A stretch of DNA of 11,676 nucleotides from Hyphomicrobiales bacterium (GCA_027069645.1 JALXEI010000301.1:1-11676), one strand, 5' to 3'; positions 1 to 6,322 are shown, counted from the stretch's first letter. Numbers and translations are program-made. The notes: a model not told the origin generated them from the sequence alone.

Positions 1-465
1 CGGCATGGTGCCGGTGTGGCAGAAGCGGCAATTGAGCGTGCAGCCGACCTGCGAGGAAATGCACAGGGTGCCGCGGTCATGTTCGGGGATATAGACCATT
101 TCGACTTCCGGGCCAGGTCTGCCGGGCAGATCGCTTTCAAGGCGCAACAGCCATTTGCGGGTGCCGTCCGTGGAAATCTGCTCGGTGACGATTTCCGGGC
201 GATTGATGTGGTAACGGTTTGCCAGCGTCTCGCGCAGGTCTTTTGACAGGGTGTGCATGTCGGCGAACTGGTCGATGCCACGGGCATAAAGAGCGTTCCA
301 CAACTGGTTAACGCGCATGCGCACCTGTTTAGGCGGAACGCCGGTCCGCGCCATCGCCTCGCCAAGTTCTTGCCGGTCGAGGCCGATGAGGTCCATTAAT
401 TCTGTTTTTTGATCTGTCTGTTTGCTGTCCATGTGGGGGGCAGACTGTTTTTCGTGCGTATTCAT
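1..465 (-). CDS. rlmN: 23S rRNA (adenine-2503-C2) / tRNA (adenine-37-C2) methyltransferase RlmN, 5' part only
   Basis: Radical SAM enzyme that methylates C2 of adenine 2503 in 23S rRNA and, in studied members, adenine 37 of some tRNAs; it acts in the cytoplasm. The 155 residues visible translate without interruption to the left edge, where the gene is cut off. Residues 144-151 read CTLNCRFC, the CxxxCxxC site that binds the 4Fe-4S cluster, inside the hallmark string SSQVGCTLNCRFCHTGTM. Before it come the family's N-terminal helical domain (MDLIGLDRQELGEAM, then RVNQLWNALYARGI) and the strand VEMVYIPEHDRGTLC. The start is the first ATG of the frame, giving a polar leader of about 14 residues; no strong ribosome binding site is seen, so the internal ATG at 432 remains possible. 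The gene is divergent from rpoH. The assignment is firm; only the exact start is open. Confidence 0.95.
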   Translation of the reverse strand, partial: MNTHEKQSAPHMDSKQTDQKTELMDLIGLDRQELGEAMARTGVPPKQVRMRVNQLWNALYARGIDQFADMHTLSKDLRETLANRYHINRPEIVTEQISTDGTRKWLLRLESDLPGRPGPEVEMVYIPEHDRGTLCISSQVGCTLNCRFCHTGTMP

Positions 466-574
466 GAGGCTTTCTAACACATTCGGGAACGAAACGGATA
501 TAGTAACCAGAATAATGGATAGGGATTTTCACAAACGTCCGTCAATAATTAATGATTTTCGGTTGTATTTCAGT

Positions 575-602
575 GTCATCCCCGCGAAGGCGGGGATCCA
601 TA
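575..602 (+). repeat. REP-type palindromic repeat, copy 1
   Basis: 28-base unit starting GTCATCCCCGCGAAGGCGGG. Its core forms a perfect 8-bp hairpin, ATCCCCGC / GCGGGGAT, around the tetraloop GAAG. Read in one frame it gives VIPAKAGIH, a peptide string often seen when such repeats in many bacteria are translated by mistake. It is the inverted partner of the copy at 684-711. Confidence 0.85.
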
Positions 603-683
603 ACCACGAAACTGTCGATTTGCGGATATGCCAACAGGTTCCAGTGGTCTGATCATCCTGCTGTAACCCGCAAGGCTGCGGCG

Positions 684-711
684 TATGGATCCCCGCCTGC
701 GCGGGGATGAC
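684..711 (-). repeat. REP-type palindromic repeat, copy 2 (inverted)
   Basis: Reverse complement of the repeat at 575-602 with one difference in 28 bases: the loop is CTGC on this strand, GCAG in the orientation of copy 1, against GAAG. The 8-bp stem is intact. The two copies are 81 bases apart and could also pair with each other into one long stem, the usual arrangement of paired REP elements. Confidence 0.85.
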
Positions 712-972
712 ATTTTTTGTTGCCTGAAATCAGAAAGATACAATATCGCTTATCCATAATCGGGGTTATAGTAAAATGGTCAGGAAAGGCGGGTTTCACA
801 TTTGTTTGAACGAATACCCCTTTAAATCCGCAATTTTTAAACCATATGTTAGGACATACAGGGAAATGCACCTTGTTTTGACGGACAGGGGGCAGCAGTG
901 TGTTGCGCAGTTTCAGAGTTCAACAGATCTGAATTGTCAACGGCACTGAAACTTATGAGGGAGTCTGACAAT

Positions 973-1854
973 ATGGCAAATCTTCCGACCGTTACAGGTT
1001 CCGGAGGCCTGTCACGCTATCTGGCGGACATTCGCAAATTTCCGATGCTGAAGCCGGAAGAGGAGTTCATGCTGGCGAAAAACTGGCGTGAAAAGGGGGA
1101 CAAGGAGGCGGCTCACAAGCTGGTGACCAGTCATCTGCGTCTTGTCGCCAAGATCGCGATGGGCTATCGCGGCTATGGTCTGCCGATCAATGAAATCGTT
1201 TCGGAAGGCAATGTCGGTCTGATGCAGGCGGTCAAGCGTTTTGAGCCGGACAAGGGCTTTCGGCTGGCGACTTACGCCATGTGGTGGATCCGGGCGTCGA
1301 TACAGGAATATATTCTTAGATCCTGGTCACTGGTGCGCATGGGGACAACGGCGGCACAGAAAAAGCTGTTTTTCAATCTGCGCAAGGTCAAGGGGCAGAT
1401 TGATGCCCTTGAAGATGGTGATCTGACCCATGAACATGTGGCCGAGGTCTCAAAGCGCCTTGGTGTCAGTGAGGAAGAAGTCATCAACATGAACCGGCGA
1501 TTGTCCGGCGACAGTTCACTCAATGCCCCGGTGCGCAATGACAGCGAGAGCGGTGAATGGCAGGACTGGCTGGTTGATGAAGAGGTGGATGCCGAAACCG
1601 CGCTGGGTGAAAACCAGGAACTGGATCAGCGGCGCGAAATGCTGCAAAATGCCATGAATGATCTCAATGAGCGCGAGCAGCGTATCTTTTCCATGCGCCG
1701 CCTGTCGGAAGAGCCCATGACACTTGAGGAACTCAGCCAGGAATTTGGCGTATCGCGCGAGCGTATCCGTCAGATCGAGGTGCGGGCCTTTGAAAAAGTG
1801 CAAAAGGGTGTCCGTGAAGCAGCGGCGCAAGCGGCGGACCAGGCCGGACACTGA
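973..1854 (+). CDS. rpoH: RNA polymerase heat-shock sigma factor RpoH (sigma 32)
   Basis: Alternative sigma factor that directs RNA polymerase to heat-shock and protein-quality-control promoters. The 293-residue product has sigma region 2 at about 48-115 (TSHLRLVAKIAMGYRGYGLP, then EGNVGLMQAVKRFEP and the region 2.4 string YAMWWIRASIQEYILRSWS). The RpoH box QKKLFFNLR at 129-137 separates it from other group 3 sigmas. Region 4 ends with the helix-turn-helix MTLEELSQEFGVSRERIRQIE (249-269). The ATG at 973 is chosen because MANLPTVTGSGGLSRYL fits the family start and GAGGGAG lies 9 bases upstream; earlier in-frame starts at 898 and 955 would add residues not usual in the family. Control by translation or protein stability, as known for other RpoH proteins, cannot be judged here. 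The gene is followed by a strong terminator. Many alphaproteobacteria have a second rpoH, so the paralogue type is not settled. Confidence 0.96.
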   Translation: MANLPTVTGSGGLSRYLADIRKFPMLKPEEEFMLAKNWREKGDKEAAHKLVTSHLRLVAKIAMGYRGYGLPINEIVSEGNVGLMQAVKRFEPDKGFRLATYAMWWIRASIQEYILRSWSLVRMGTTAAQKKLFFNLRKVKGQIDALEDGDLTHEHVAEVSKRLGVSEEEVINMNRRLSGDSSLNAPVRNDSESGEWQDWLVDEEVDAETALGENQELDQRREMLQNAMNDLNEREQRIFSMRRLSEEPMTLEELSQEFGVSRERIRQIEVRAFEKVQKGVREAAAQAADQAGH

Positions 1855-1864
1855 TCACAATCGG

Positions 1865-1887
1865 GCACTGACGGGTCTTGTCAGTGC
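1865..1887 (+). repeat. Hairpin just downstream of rpoH
   Basis: Perfect 8-bp inverted repeat GCACTGAC / GTCAGTGC with a 7-base loop, starting 10 bases after the rpoH stop. No T-tract follows, so alone it is not an intrinsic terminator; it may protect the mRNA 3' end or assist the terminator at 1914. Confidence 0.6.
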
Positions 1888-1913
1888 GAAACATTCCGGT
1901 TTAAACAGAACGG

Positions 1914-1947
1914 GAGCGGTTGCAAGCAGCCGCTCTCTTTTTGTTTT
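1914..1947 (+). terminator. Rho-independent terminator of rpoH
   Basis: Stem GAGCGGTTG / CAGCCGCTC with a short CAAG loop (1914-1935), GC-rich at the base, followed at once by TCTTTTTGTTTT. This is a textbook intrinsic terminator on the plus strand, 59 bases after the rpoH stop. Confidence 0.9.
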
Positions 1948-1965
1948 CTGTTGCGGTGGGTCCGA

Positions 1966-2949
1966 ATGCGAAAAAAATTGTTGATCATTCACAACAGGAT
2001 GGCGGGGCGTCGCAAGGCGCCTCTATTGCACCGGGTTTTATCGGAGCTGGAACGGCGGCAGATTGATGTTCAACTGAAAGCGGCTTCCAGCATCGCAGAG
2101 GATATTGAACTGGCAGGCGGGGCCGCCGATGCGGGCGCCGTTGATGCGGTTGTTGCCGCGGGCGGTGACAGTACCATACGCGGCGTCGCGATGGGCATTA
2201 TGGGCCGGAAGATGCCGCTTGGCATCATTCCCGCCGGGACCGGCAATGTGCTGGCGCAGGAGCTCGGGCTCGGACGAGACCCGGCCCGGATCGCCGATGT
2301 GCTGATTGGCGGAGAGATTAAAACAATGTCGCCGGGGCTTGCCAATGGCGAACCGTTTTTACTGATGGCCGGGGCGGGATTTGATGCTGAAATCGTCAGA
2401 AATCTGGATCATGATTTGAAACAGCGCATCCGCAAGGCGGCCTATATCGGACCGACCTTGCGGGCCCTTGCAGCAAAACCACCCGCGCTAAGTGTCAGCT
2501 TTCCGGAGGATGCGGAAAATCAACGGGCGACGGGGGGGCCGGAGGCGCCGATGAGTTGGCGCAGTTACAATGCCGCCTTTGTGGTGGTTACGAAGGTGCG
2601 CCATTATGGTGGTCGTTTCGTGATCGCGCCTGAAGCCGATCTGACGGCTGATGATTTCCAGGTGGTGATGTTTATGGATCGCTCCCGCCCTGGCATGGTG
2701 CGGGCCCTTGCCGGTATGGCAATGGGTAAAAACACGAGGCTGAAAAAAACGGCCACAGACGAAGACGGGAATTTTGTCGGTCATATCATGAAGACAAGAG
2801 GCGTTATGATCCGGTCCGCCCGGCATGTCCGTATCGAGGCGGGGGAAAGTGTTCCAACGCAGATTGATGGCGAATGGCTGGGTACAGTACCGCTGGACAT
2901 CAGTGTCAGTGACCAAAAGGTCAACCTGATCGCCCCGGGAGACAGATAA
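1966..2949 (+). CDS. Diacylglycerol kinase / YegS-family lipid kinase
   Basis: Lipid kinase of the diacylglycerol kinase catalytic superfamily, expected to phosphorylate a membrane lipid such as diacylglycerol with a nucleoside triphosphate at the inner face of the membrane. The true substrate cannot be told. The 327-residue product has the N-terminal Rossmann-like half with AAGGDST (64-70) where the family has GGDGT, then GIIPAGTGN (86-94). The second domain carries FLLMAGAGFDAEIV (131-144), and the C-terminal part has the usual QIDGEWLG. The ATG at 1966 gives MRKKLLIIHN, the normal family start, with GGTGGG 5 bases upstream; a TTG at 1951 is less likely. The gene begins 18 bases after the T-tract of the rpoH terminator, so it needs its own promoter or read-through. 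The Ser for Gly in the nucleotide-binding motif is the one oddity. Confidence 0.87.
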   Translation: MRKKLLIIHNRMAGRRKAPLLHRVLSELERRQIDVQLKAASSIAEDIELAGGAADAGAVDAVVAAGGDSTIRGVAMGIMGRKMPLGIIPAGTGNVLAQELGLGRDPARIADVLIGGEIKTMSPGLANGEPFLLMAGAGFDAEIVRNLDHDLKQRIRKAAYIGPTLRALAAKPPALSVSFPEDAENQRATGGPEAPMSWRSYNAAFVVVTKVRHYGGRFVIAPEADLTADDFQVVMFMDRSRPGMVRALAGMAMGKNTRLKKTATDEDGNFVGHIMKTRGVMIRSARHVRIEAGESVPTQIDGEWLGTVPLDISVSDQKVNLIAPGDR

Positions 2950-2958
2950 TATCAAGGG

Positions 2959-2983
2959 CCGTTGGCAATCAACGGGATATTTC
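2959..2983. terminator. Possible bidirectional terminator between convergent genes
   Basis: 6-bp inverted repeat CCGTTG / CAACGG with loop GCAAT in the 38-base gap between the stops of the lipid kinase and the DUF2062 gene. The downstream T content on the plus strand (GATATTT) is poor, so this is weak evidence supported mainly by position. Confidence 0.35.
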
Positions 2984-2987
2984 GCGT

Positions 2988-3584
2988 TTAAACAACGCTT
3001 CGGGATTCCTTGCGGGCGCGGGTTCTGTTTTTTTCCCGCATGCGCATCGCTCTTTTTTCCCGATGTCTGACGACGTAATTATAGGCTATGCGGTAACCGG
3101 CCCAGCTTGACAATATGGCCCAGGGAATGGAGCCGATAAACATCGGGATACCCCAGCCCCTGAACAGATTGACGATCCAGGTGCCGGTCTTTTGCCAGAA
3201 GGTGAGGTCGGGATTGTTGCTGATATTGCTGACCAGTTGGGAAAACTGGTCAAAGCCCGATATATCGTCCCAGTGGCCCAGCATGACCTGTCCGGTGATA
3301 TAGAACAGATAGTAAAGCGGAATCATGGTGAAGACATTGGAGGTCCAGGTCCAGCCGAGCCCGGCGAGCAGGGAGAAATCCCATTTGAAAACCCGGGTCA
3401 GCAGCAACCATGTCCCGGCGATCATGAACATCTGAATGCCGATGGTGGGGGTCATGGCCAGAAGCATGCCAACAGCAACCCCCCTTGCTGTAAATTCCGG
3501 CGGGTGTTTGGAACGCTTCAGCGGCACAACCAGGCGATATCTGGCGCCACGTTGCAAATTTTTATGCCAGCTGTGTCTACGCAA
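2988..3584 (-). CDS. DUF2062 domain membrane protein
   Basis: Integral membrane protein of the DUF2062 family, of unknown function. The 198-residue product has a basic N-terminus and then the family signature FTARGVAVGMLLAMTPTIGIQ (about 31-51). Hydrophobic segments lie at roughly 37-64, 71-104 and 144-173, with a highly basic tail rich in Arg and Lys. The only upstream-most start in this frame is TTG at 3584, just after an in-frame stop, and no good ribosome binding site precedes it; a start further inside is possible. An overlapping ATG at 3600 in another frame gives only seven codons (MKSNLLA). The gene is convergent with the lipid kinase gene, 38 bases apart. Family membership is clear; function is unknown and the start unsure. 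Confidence 0.82.
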   Translation of the reverse strand: MRRHSWHKNLQRGARYRLVVPLKRSKHPPEFTARGVAVGMLLAMTPTIGIQMFMIAGTWLLLTRVFKWDFSLLAGLGWTWTSNVFTMIPLYYLFYITGQVMLGHWDDISGFDQFSQLVSNISNNPDLTFWQKTGTWIVNLFRGWGIPMFIGSIPWAILSSWAGYRIAYNYVVRHREKRAMRMREKNRTRARKESRSVV

Positions 3585-3631
3585 GAAGGTTACTTTTCAT
3601 AGTGGTTCATGACCTGCCGATCATAAATCCG

Positions 3632-3689
3632 CCGGTCATTGTTGCCTGGTGAATATGCTGATGGTCTGTTGACCGGAAAACCTGGCAAC
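3632..3689. repeat. Two interleaved inverted repeats upstream of the DUF2062 gene
   Basis: CCGGTCA (3632-3638) is complementary to TGACCGG (3670-3676). GTTGCCTGGT (3641-3650) is complementary, with one mismatch, to ACCTGGCAAC (3680-3689). The arms alternate A, B, A', B' rather than nest, the topology of a pseudoknot if transcribed. The block lies 48 bases before the proposed start of the DUF2062 gene, in its leader or promoter zone. Confidence 0.5.
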
Positions 3690-3796
3690 ACAAATTGCCA
3701 TATTCCTTTTATGTCCTGATAGAGAACGTCGTATTCGTCAAGCCTTTTTCAAGACCCCGCGGCAATATTGAACCCGTCTGTGGCCTTTGAAAGGCA

Positions 3797-4300
3797 TTAT
3801 GCGGAATTGTCGCATAAATTCATGATCAGCGGGGTGAATCCGCAGGCGCTGACAAAACGCAGAAGATCATCCCGGGATATGGTTGTTGTGGCGGTATTTT
3901 CCAGCGGATGGAAATTGAGCGGATCCTGTGCCAGCAGAATTTCATCGAGAATGAGGTTGATACGGTGCTGCCGGTCATTGAGCAGGGCAAAGGGTGTCAC
4001 GGAACCGGGCGTAACGCCCAGCACTTCCATCATCAGATCGGCAGAGCCAAAACTGAGCCGCCCGGAACCAATGCGTTTGTGAAGCTGATTGAGACGAAGG
4101 TGCGTTTCTTCCTCGGCCACGATCAGCCACAAACTGCCCTTTTTACATTTCAAAAACAGGTTTTTGGCATGGCCGCCCGGCAACAGGCCGCGATGGGCCC
4201 GGGCCTGTTCAACGGTATGGGCCGCGGCGTGTTCGATCGTTTTGTGGGCGATATGGTGTTGATCAAGAAAGTTGAACAGCTCGTTGCGTGTGACGGGCAT
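3797..4300 (-). CDS. ProXp/YbaK-type aminoacyl-tRNA deacylase (prolyl-tRNA editing domain protein)
   Basis: Free-standing editing domain related to the INS domain of bacterial prolyl-tRNA synthetase and to YbaK. Such proteins hydrolyse wrongly charged tRNA, for the closest type Ala-tRNA(Pro), in the cytoplasm. The 167-residue product shows HAKNLFLK (44-51) with the conserved lysine K46 of the family, then GSGRLSFGSADLMMEVLGV (78-96) and TPGSVTPFALLND (97-109). FHPLENTATTTIS (130-142) contributes to the substrate pocket. Length and order match the single-domain proteins described as PrdX or ProXp-ala. The ATG at 4300 is the only sensible start; AAGGAG lies 12 bases before it, a little far. No partner gene for tRNA charging is nearby. 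The substrate is inferred from family resemblance only. Confidence 0.87.
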   Translation of the reverse strand: MPVTRNELFNFLDQHHIAHKTIEHAAAHTVEQARAHRGLLPGGHAKNLFLKCKKGSLWLIVAEEETHLRLNQLHKRIGSGRLSFGSADLMMEVLGVTPGSVTPFALLNDRQHRINLILDEILLAQDPLNFHPLENTATTTISRDDLLRFVSACGFTPLIMNLCDNSA

Positions 4301-4731
4301 GGTTGGAAACGGCTCCTTTTCAGGCCATAAACGTGTAAATGCGGATTAAGCGAATATCAGCCATAAACCTTTGCGAATATGAAAGGCATTGATGCCAGGT
4401 CATAAACTCATAAACAGGATCGAAATGGCAGGAGCAGATTTGTTTTCTCGCAAGGCGCAAGTTCGCAGGAAACCTTTTGGTTTTCAAGAGCTTGCAACGC
4501 AGCGAGAGAGCAAATATGCCCTGTCCGCAGGATGCCAGAAGCGCTGCAATTCGCGGCCAAATTGATCTTGCACGTACAAAAGTACGCGCGGCGATCATTT
4601 TAACCTCGTATTTTTGCGCTTTTGGCACCATTCCCGACCCTGGTTATGAGTTTATGACCTGGATTATCGCCTGTGATACCGGCTTTTTCAGGCGGATAGC
4701 CATCTCGTCGTTTTACAAAGGGGGATCCGGA
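4301..4731. other. Divergent intergenic region carrying a MITE-like element
   Basis: About 430 bases between the ProXp gene and the likely start of the DUF805-like gene. The stretch next to the ProXp start (4324-4380) holds two direct repeats, GCCATAAAC (4324 and 4360) and GCGAATAT (4350 and 4373). The rest is almost filled by the inverted-repeat element at 4395-4662. The final 69 bases contain the ribosome binding site AAGGGGG of the next gene. Confidence 0.7.
4395..4662. mobile_element. MITE-like non-autonomous element with 28-bp terminal inverted repeats
   Basis: The left end (4395-4422) begins CCAGGTCATAAACTCATAA. The reverse complement of the right end (4635-4662) begins the same way, and the two agree at 26 of 28 positions. 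The 268-bp interior has no gene of its own. It contains a second, imperfect inverted repeat (4438-4461 with 4491-4515) around a 7-bp hairpin GGAAACC / GGTTTTC (4468-4485), so the left half can fold into a long stem. Size, terminal repeats and lack of transposase fit a miniature inverted-repeat transposable element. I see no obvious target-site duplication (flanks ...TTGATG and ATTATC...). I cannot name a parent insertion sequence. Confidence 0.75.
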
Positions 4732-5172
4732 TTGTTTCAGGAAATATTCGGGGAACTGGCAAGCGGGCGAGTAGCGCGCGGCGCCTATTTCAAATATACG
4801 GCCCTGTTGTCAATATTTATAGTATTGATCTTTCTGTATGCCATGTCGAGCGTTTACATGGCCTGGCAGGGTGTCAGTCTCGACTGGCATGATATTCATA
4901 AAATGCTCAATCCGCGTACGGCGCCGGATTTTGATATTATGAGCTATCTGTCTGTCGATATTCTGGTTTTTGGCGCGGTGATTTTGTTTGCACAGTTTAA
5001 TCTTGCGGTAAAACGCGTGCGGGATACGGGGCTGCCGGTGCACTGGGTGTTGCCTGGCCTGTTTTTTCTCTATGCGTTTTCACCGGTACTGTTTTCAGGT
5101 GTACTGGAATTGTTTTTGCTCGTGCTGGGTATATTGCCGACCGACAGCTTCCGGCAGTCGAGCCTTGCCTGA
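4732..5172 (+). CDS. DUF805-like small membrane protein
   Basis: Small inner-membrane protein resembling the DUF805 family (YhaH type), function unknown. The proposed product has 146 residues. It opens with FQEIFGELASGRVARGAYF, matching the family's short amphipathic start ending in GR..R..Y/F. Hydrophobic segments follow at about 23-45, 71-89 and 105-136, with the conserved basic turn NLAVKRVRDTGLPVHW (90-105) before the last pair. The open frame reaches back to 4477, but its first 60 codons are translation of the MITE-like element. The TTG at 4732 has AAGGGGG 7 bases upstream and begins exactly where family similarity begins, so I choose it. An ATG at 4654, inside the element's right terminal repeat, is the main alternative. 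The gene is convergent with the next minus-strand gene, 16 bases apart. Confidence 0.68.
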   Translation: MFQEIFGELASGRVARGAYFKYTALLSIFIVLIFLYAMSSVYMAWQGVSLDWHDIHKMLNPRTAPDFDIMSYLSVDILVFGAVILFAQFNLAVKRVRDTGLPVHWVLPGLFFLYAFSPVLFSGVLELFLLVLGILPTDSFRQSSLA

Positions 5173-5188
5173 CTGGATCCGCAAGTCG

Positions 5189-5500
5189 CTATTTTTTCGA
5201 GTTTTTTCGCTCCCGCCGCCAGGTGACATTGTCCGGGTGTCCCCTGAAGTCCTCGATCTCGTCGATATCGCAGGTGGCGTTCGGGGGCAGGTCGAGCGCA
5301 TCAAGAAGATAGGGTGATATGCCCTTGGTAAACTGACGTGGATGGCCGCAGACATCGCACAGGATATAGGCGCGAAAATTGATGATGCGACGTTTCCAGC
5401 GCCGGGGCAGGGCATCCTTCAGATCCATGATCCCCGTAACCCTGACCTCTTCTTCCATATGGCAGGCTTCGCAACTGATTTTATGACTTTGGCTGTTCAT
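5189..5500 (-). CDS. Small protein with two CxxC motifs (putative zinc-binding), hypothetical
   Basis: I do not recognise a named family. The 103-residue product has CEAC at 10-13 and CDVC at 48-51, the latter followed by GHP; together they could form one four-cysteine zinc site (zinc-ribbon layout, 34 residues apart). A fifth cysteine is at 77. Between them lies a basic stretch (PRRWKRRIINFRAY), and the C-terminus is very basic (WRRERKNSKK). No signal peptide or membrane segment is visible, so it is probably cytosolic and might touch nucleic acid, which is inference only. The ATG at 5500 is preceded by AGGAAAAAGG, a good ribosome binding site. The coding quality and ribosome binding site support a real gene. 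Confidence 0.65.
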   Translation of the reverse strand: MNSQSHKISCEACHMEEEVRVTGIMDLKDALPRRWKRRIINFRAYILCDVCGHPRQFTKGISPYLLDALDLPPNATCDIDEIEDFRGHPDNVTWRRERKNSKK

Positions 5501-5625
5501 GACCTTTTTCCTGTTCAGACCGCACTTGTAGATTTGTTACATTTGCGCAAAAATGCAGGTGCGAATGATTTGCATGATATACTCTAGCCCAAACCAGACC
5601 GTCTGTCACCTGCGTCATTGCCGCC

Positions 5626-5669
5626 CGCACCGGGGAACCTGGGGGATGGTCATTTGCAATACCGGTGCG
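5626..5669 (+). repeat. Inverted repeat in the leuD leader
   Basis: CGCACCGG (5626-5633) and CCGGTGCG (5662-5669) are perfect 8-base complements 28 bases apart, 47 bases before the leuD start. No T-tract follows and no leucine-rich leader peptide is visible, so it is not a recognisable attenuator. It could be an RNA structure in the leader or chance in GC-rich DNA. Confidence 0.4.
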
Positions 5670-5716
5670 ACTATGTAAATTCTATGTCAGACAAACGGGT
5701 TTGAACGGAAAAGAGC

Positions 5717-6322
5717 ATGGAAAAATTTACTACACTGTCCGGCGTTGCCGCGCCTTTGCCGCTGATCAATGTCGATACGGACATGATTATTCCCAAGCAG
5801 TTTTTAAAGACCATCAGGCGCACCGGGCTTGGCAAACATCTGTTCCACGAGATGCGTTATGATGCTTCGGGCAAGGAAAACCCCGATTTTGTTTTGAACA
5901 AACCGGCCTGGCGCGAGGCAAAAATTCTTGTTGCCGGGGATAATTTTGGCTGTGGCTCCTCGCGTGAACATGCCCCCTGGGCCCTGCTTGATTTCGGTAT
6001 TCGTTGCGTGATCGCGCCCGATTTTGCCGATATCTTTTACAATAACTGTTTCAAAAATGGCATACTGCCGATCAGACTGCCACAGGAGCAGGTTGATCTT
6101 TTGATGGATGATGCCGAACGCGGTGCCAATGCGACCATCAGCATTGATCTGGAAAATCAGCAGATTACCGGTCCGGACGGAGGCATGATCCGTTTTGAAA
6201 TCGATGCCTTTCGCAAGCATTGTTTATTGGAGGGGCTGGACGATATTGGTCTGACCCTGCAAAAATCGACAGCGATCAAAAATTATGAGGACAGGGTTTC
6301 GCAGGACATGCCCTGGCTGTAG
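5717..6322 (+). CDS. leuD: 3-isopropylmalate dehydratase small subunit LeuD
   Basis: Small subunit of isopropylmalate isomerase. With LeuC it converts 2-isopropylmalate to 3-isopropylmalate in leucine biosynthesis, in the cytoplasm. The 201-residue product has the usual length of bacterial LeuD. It begins MEKFTTLSGVAAPLPLINVD and continues TDMIIPKQFL, the conserved opening. The swivel-domain signature GDNFGCGSSREHAPWAL is at 74-90, with FADIFYNNCFKNGILPI downstream. The ATG at 5717 has GGAAAAGAG immediately upstream. It is the first gene of a plus-strand run leading to leuB; leuC is not adjacent upstream, where a minus-strand gene of unknown function sits instead, so it must be encoded elsewhere. 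No residue expected of the family appears to be missing. Confidence 0.97.
   Translation: MEKFTTLSGVAAPLPLINVDTDMIIPKQFLKTIRRTGLGKHLFHEMRYDASGKENPDFVLNKPAWREAKILVAGDNFGCGSSREHAPWALLDFGIRCVIAPDFADIFYNNCFKNGILPIRLPQEQVDLLMDDAERGANATISIDLENQQITGPDGGMIRFEIDAFRKHCLLEGLDDIGLTLQKSTAIKNYEDRVSQDMPWL

Larger units (their letters stand above)
466..972. other. Divergent intergenic region between rlmN and rpoH
   Basis: About 507 bases without a credible gene. It must hold the promoters of both flanking genes, but I could not find a convincing -35/-10 pair, nor a heat-shock type promoter, for either. Its clear content is the inverted pair of hairpin repeats at 575-711. The part from 712 to 870 is AT-rich compared with the genes and could carry the rpoH promoter. 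Short open frames here read through the repeats and look spurious. Confidence 0.7.

Noticed and set aside
575..711. Possible CRISPR remnant (two repeats with an 81-base spacer)
   Set aside because: The copies are inverted rather than direct, only two exist, and no cas gene is present; a REP pair explains them.
870..972. Heat-shock or housekeeping promoter for rpoH
   Set aside because: CTTG and TTGACG-like strings occur around 872-882, but no matching -10 element lies at the right spacing, so a promoter call would be guesswork.
2488..2955. 155-codon open frame antisense to the lipid kinase gene
   Set aside because: Shadow of the conserved kinase C-terminal half; no ribosome binding site or recognised domain.
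4320..4631. 103-codon minus-strand open frame across the element
   Set aside because: It is mostly translation of the inverted-repeat element, has no family resemblance I recognise and overlaps the promoter zone of two genes.
5501..5716. Leucine attenuator ahead of leuD
   Set aside because: No short leucine-rich leader peptide and no terminator with a T-tract; only one 8-bp inverted repeat and a lone TATACT at 5578.
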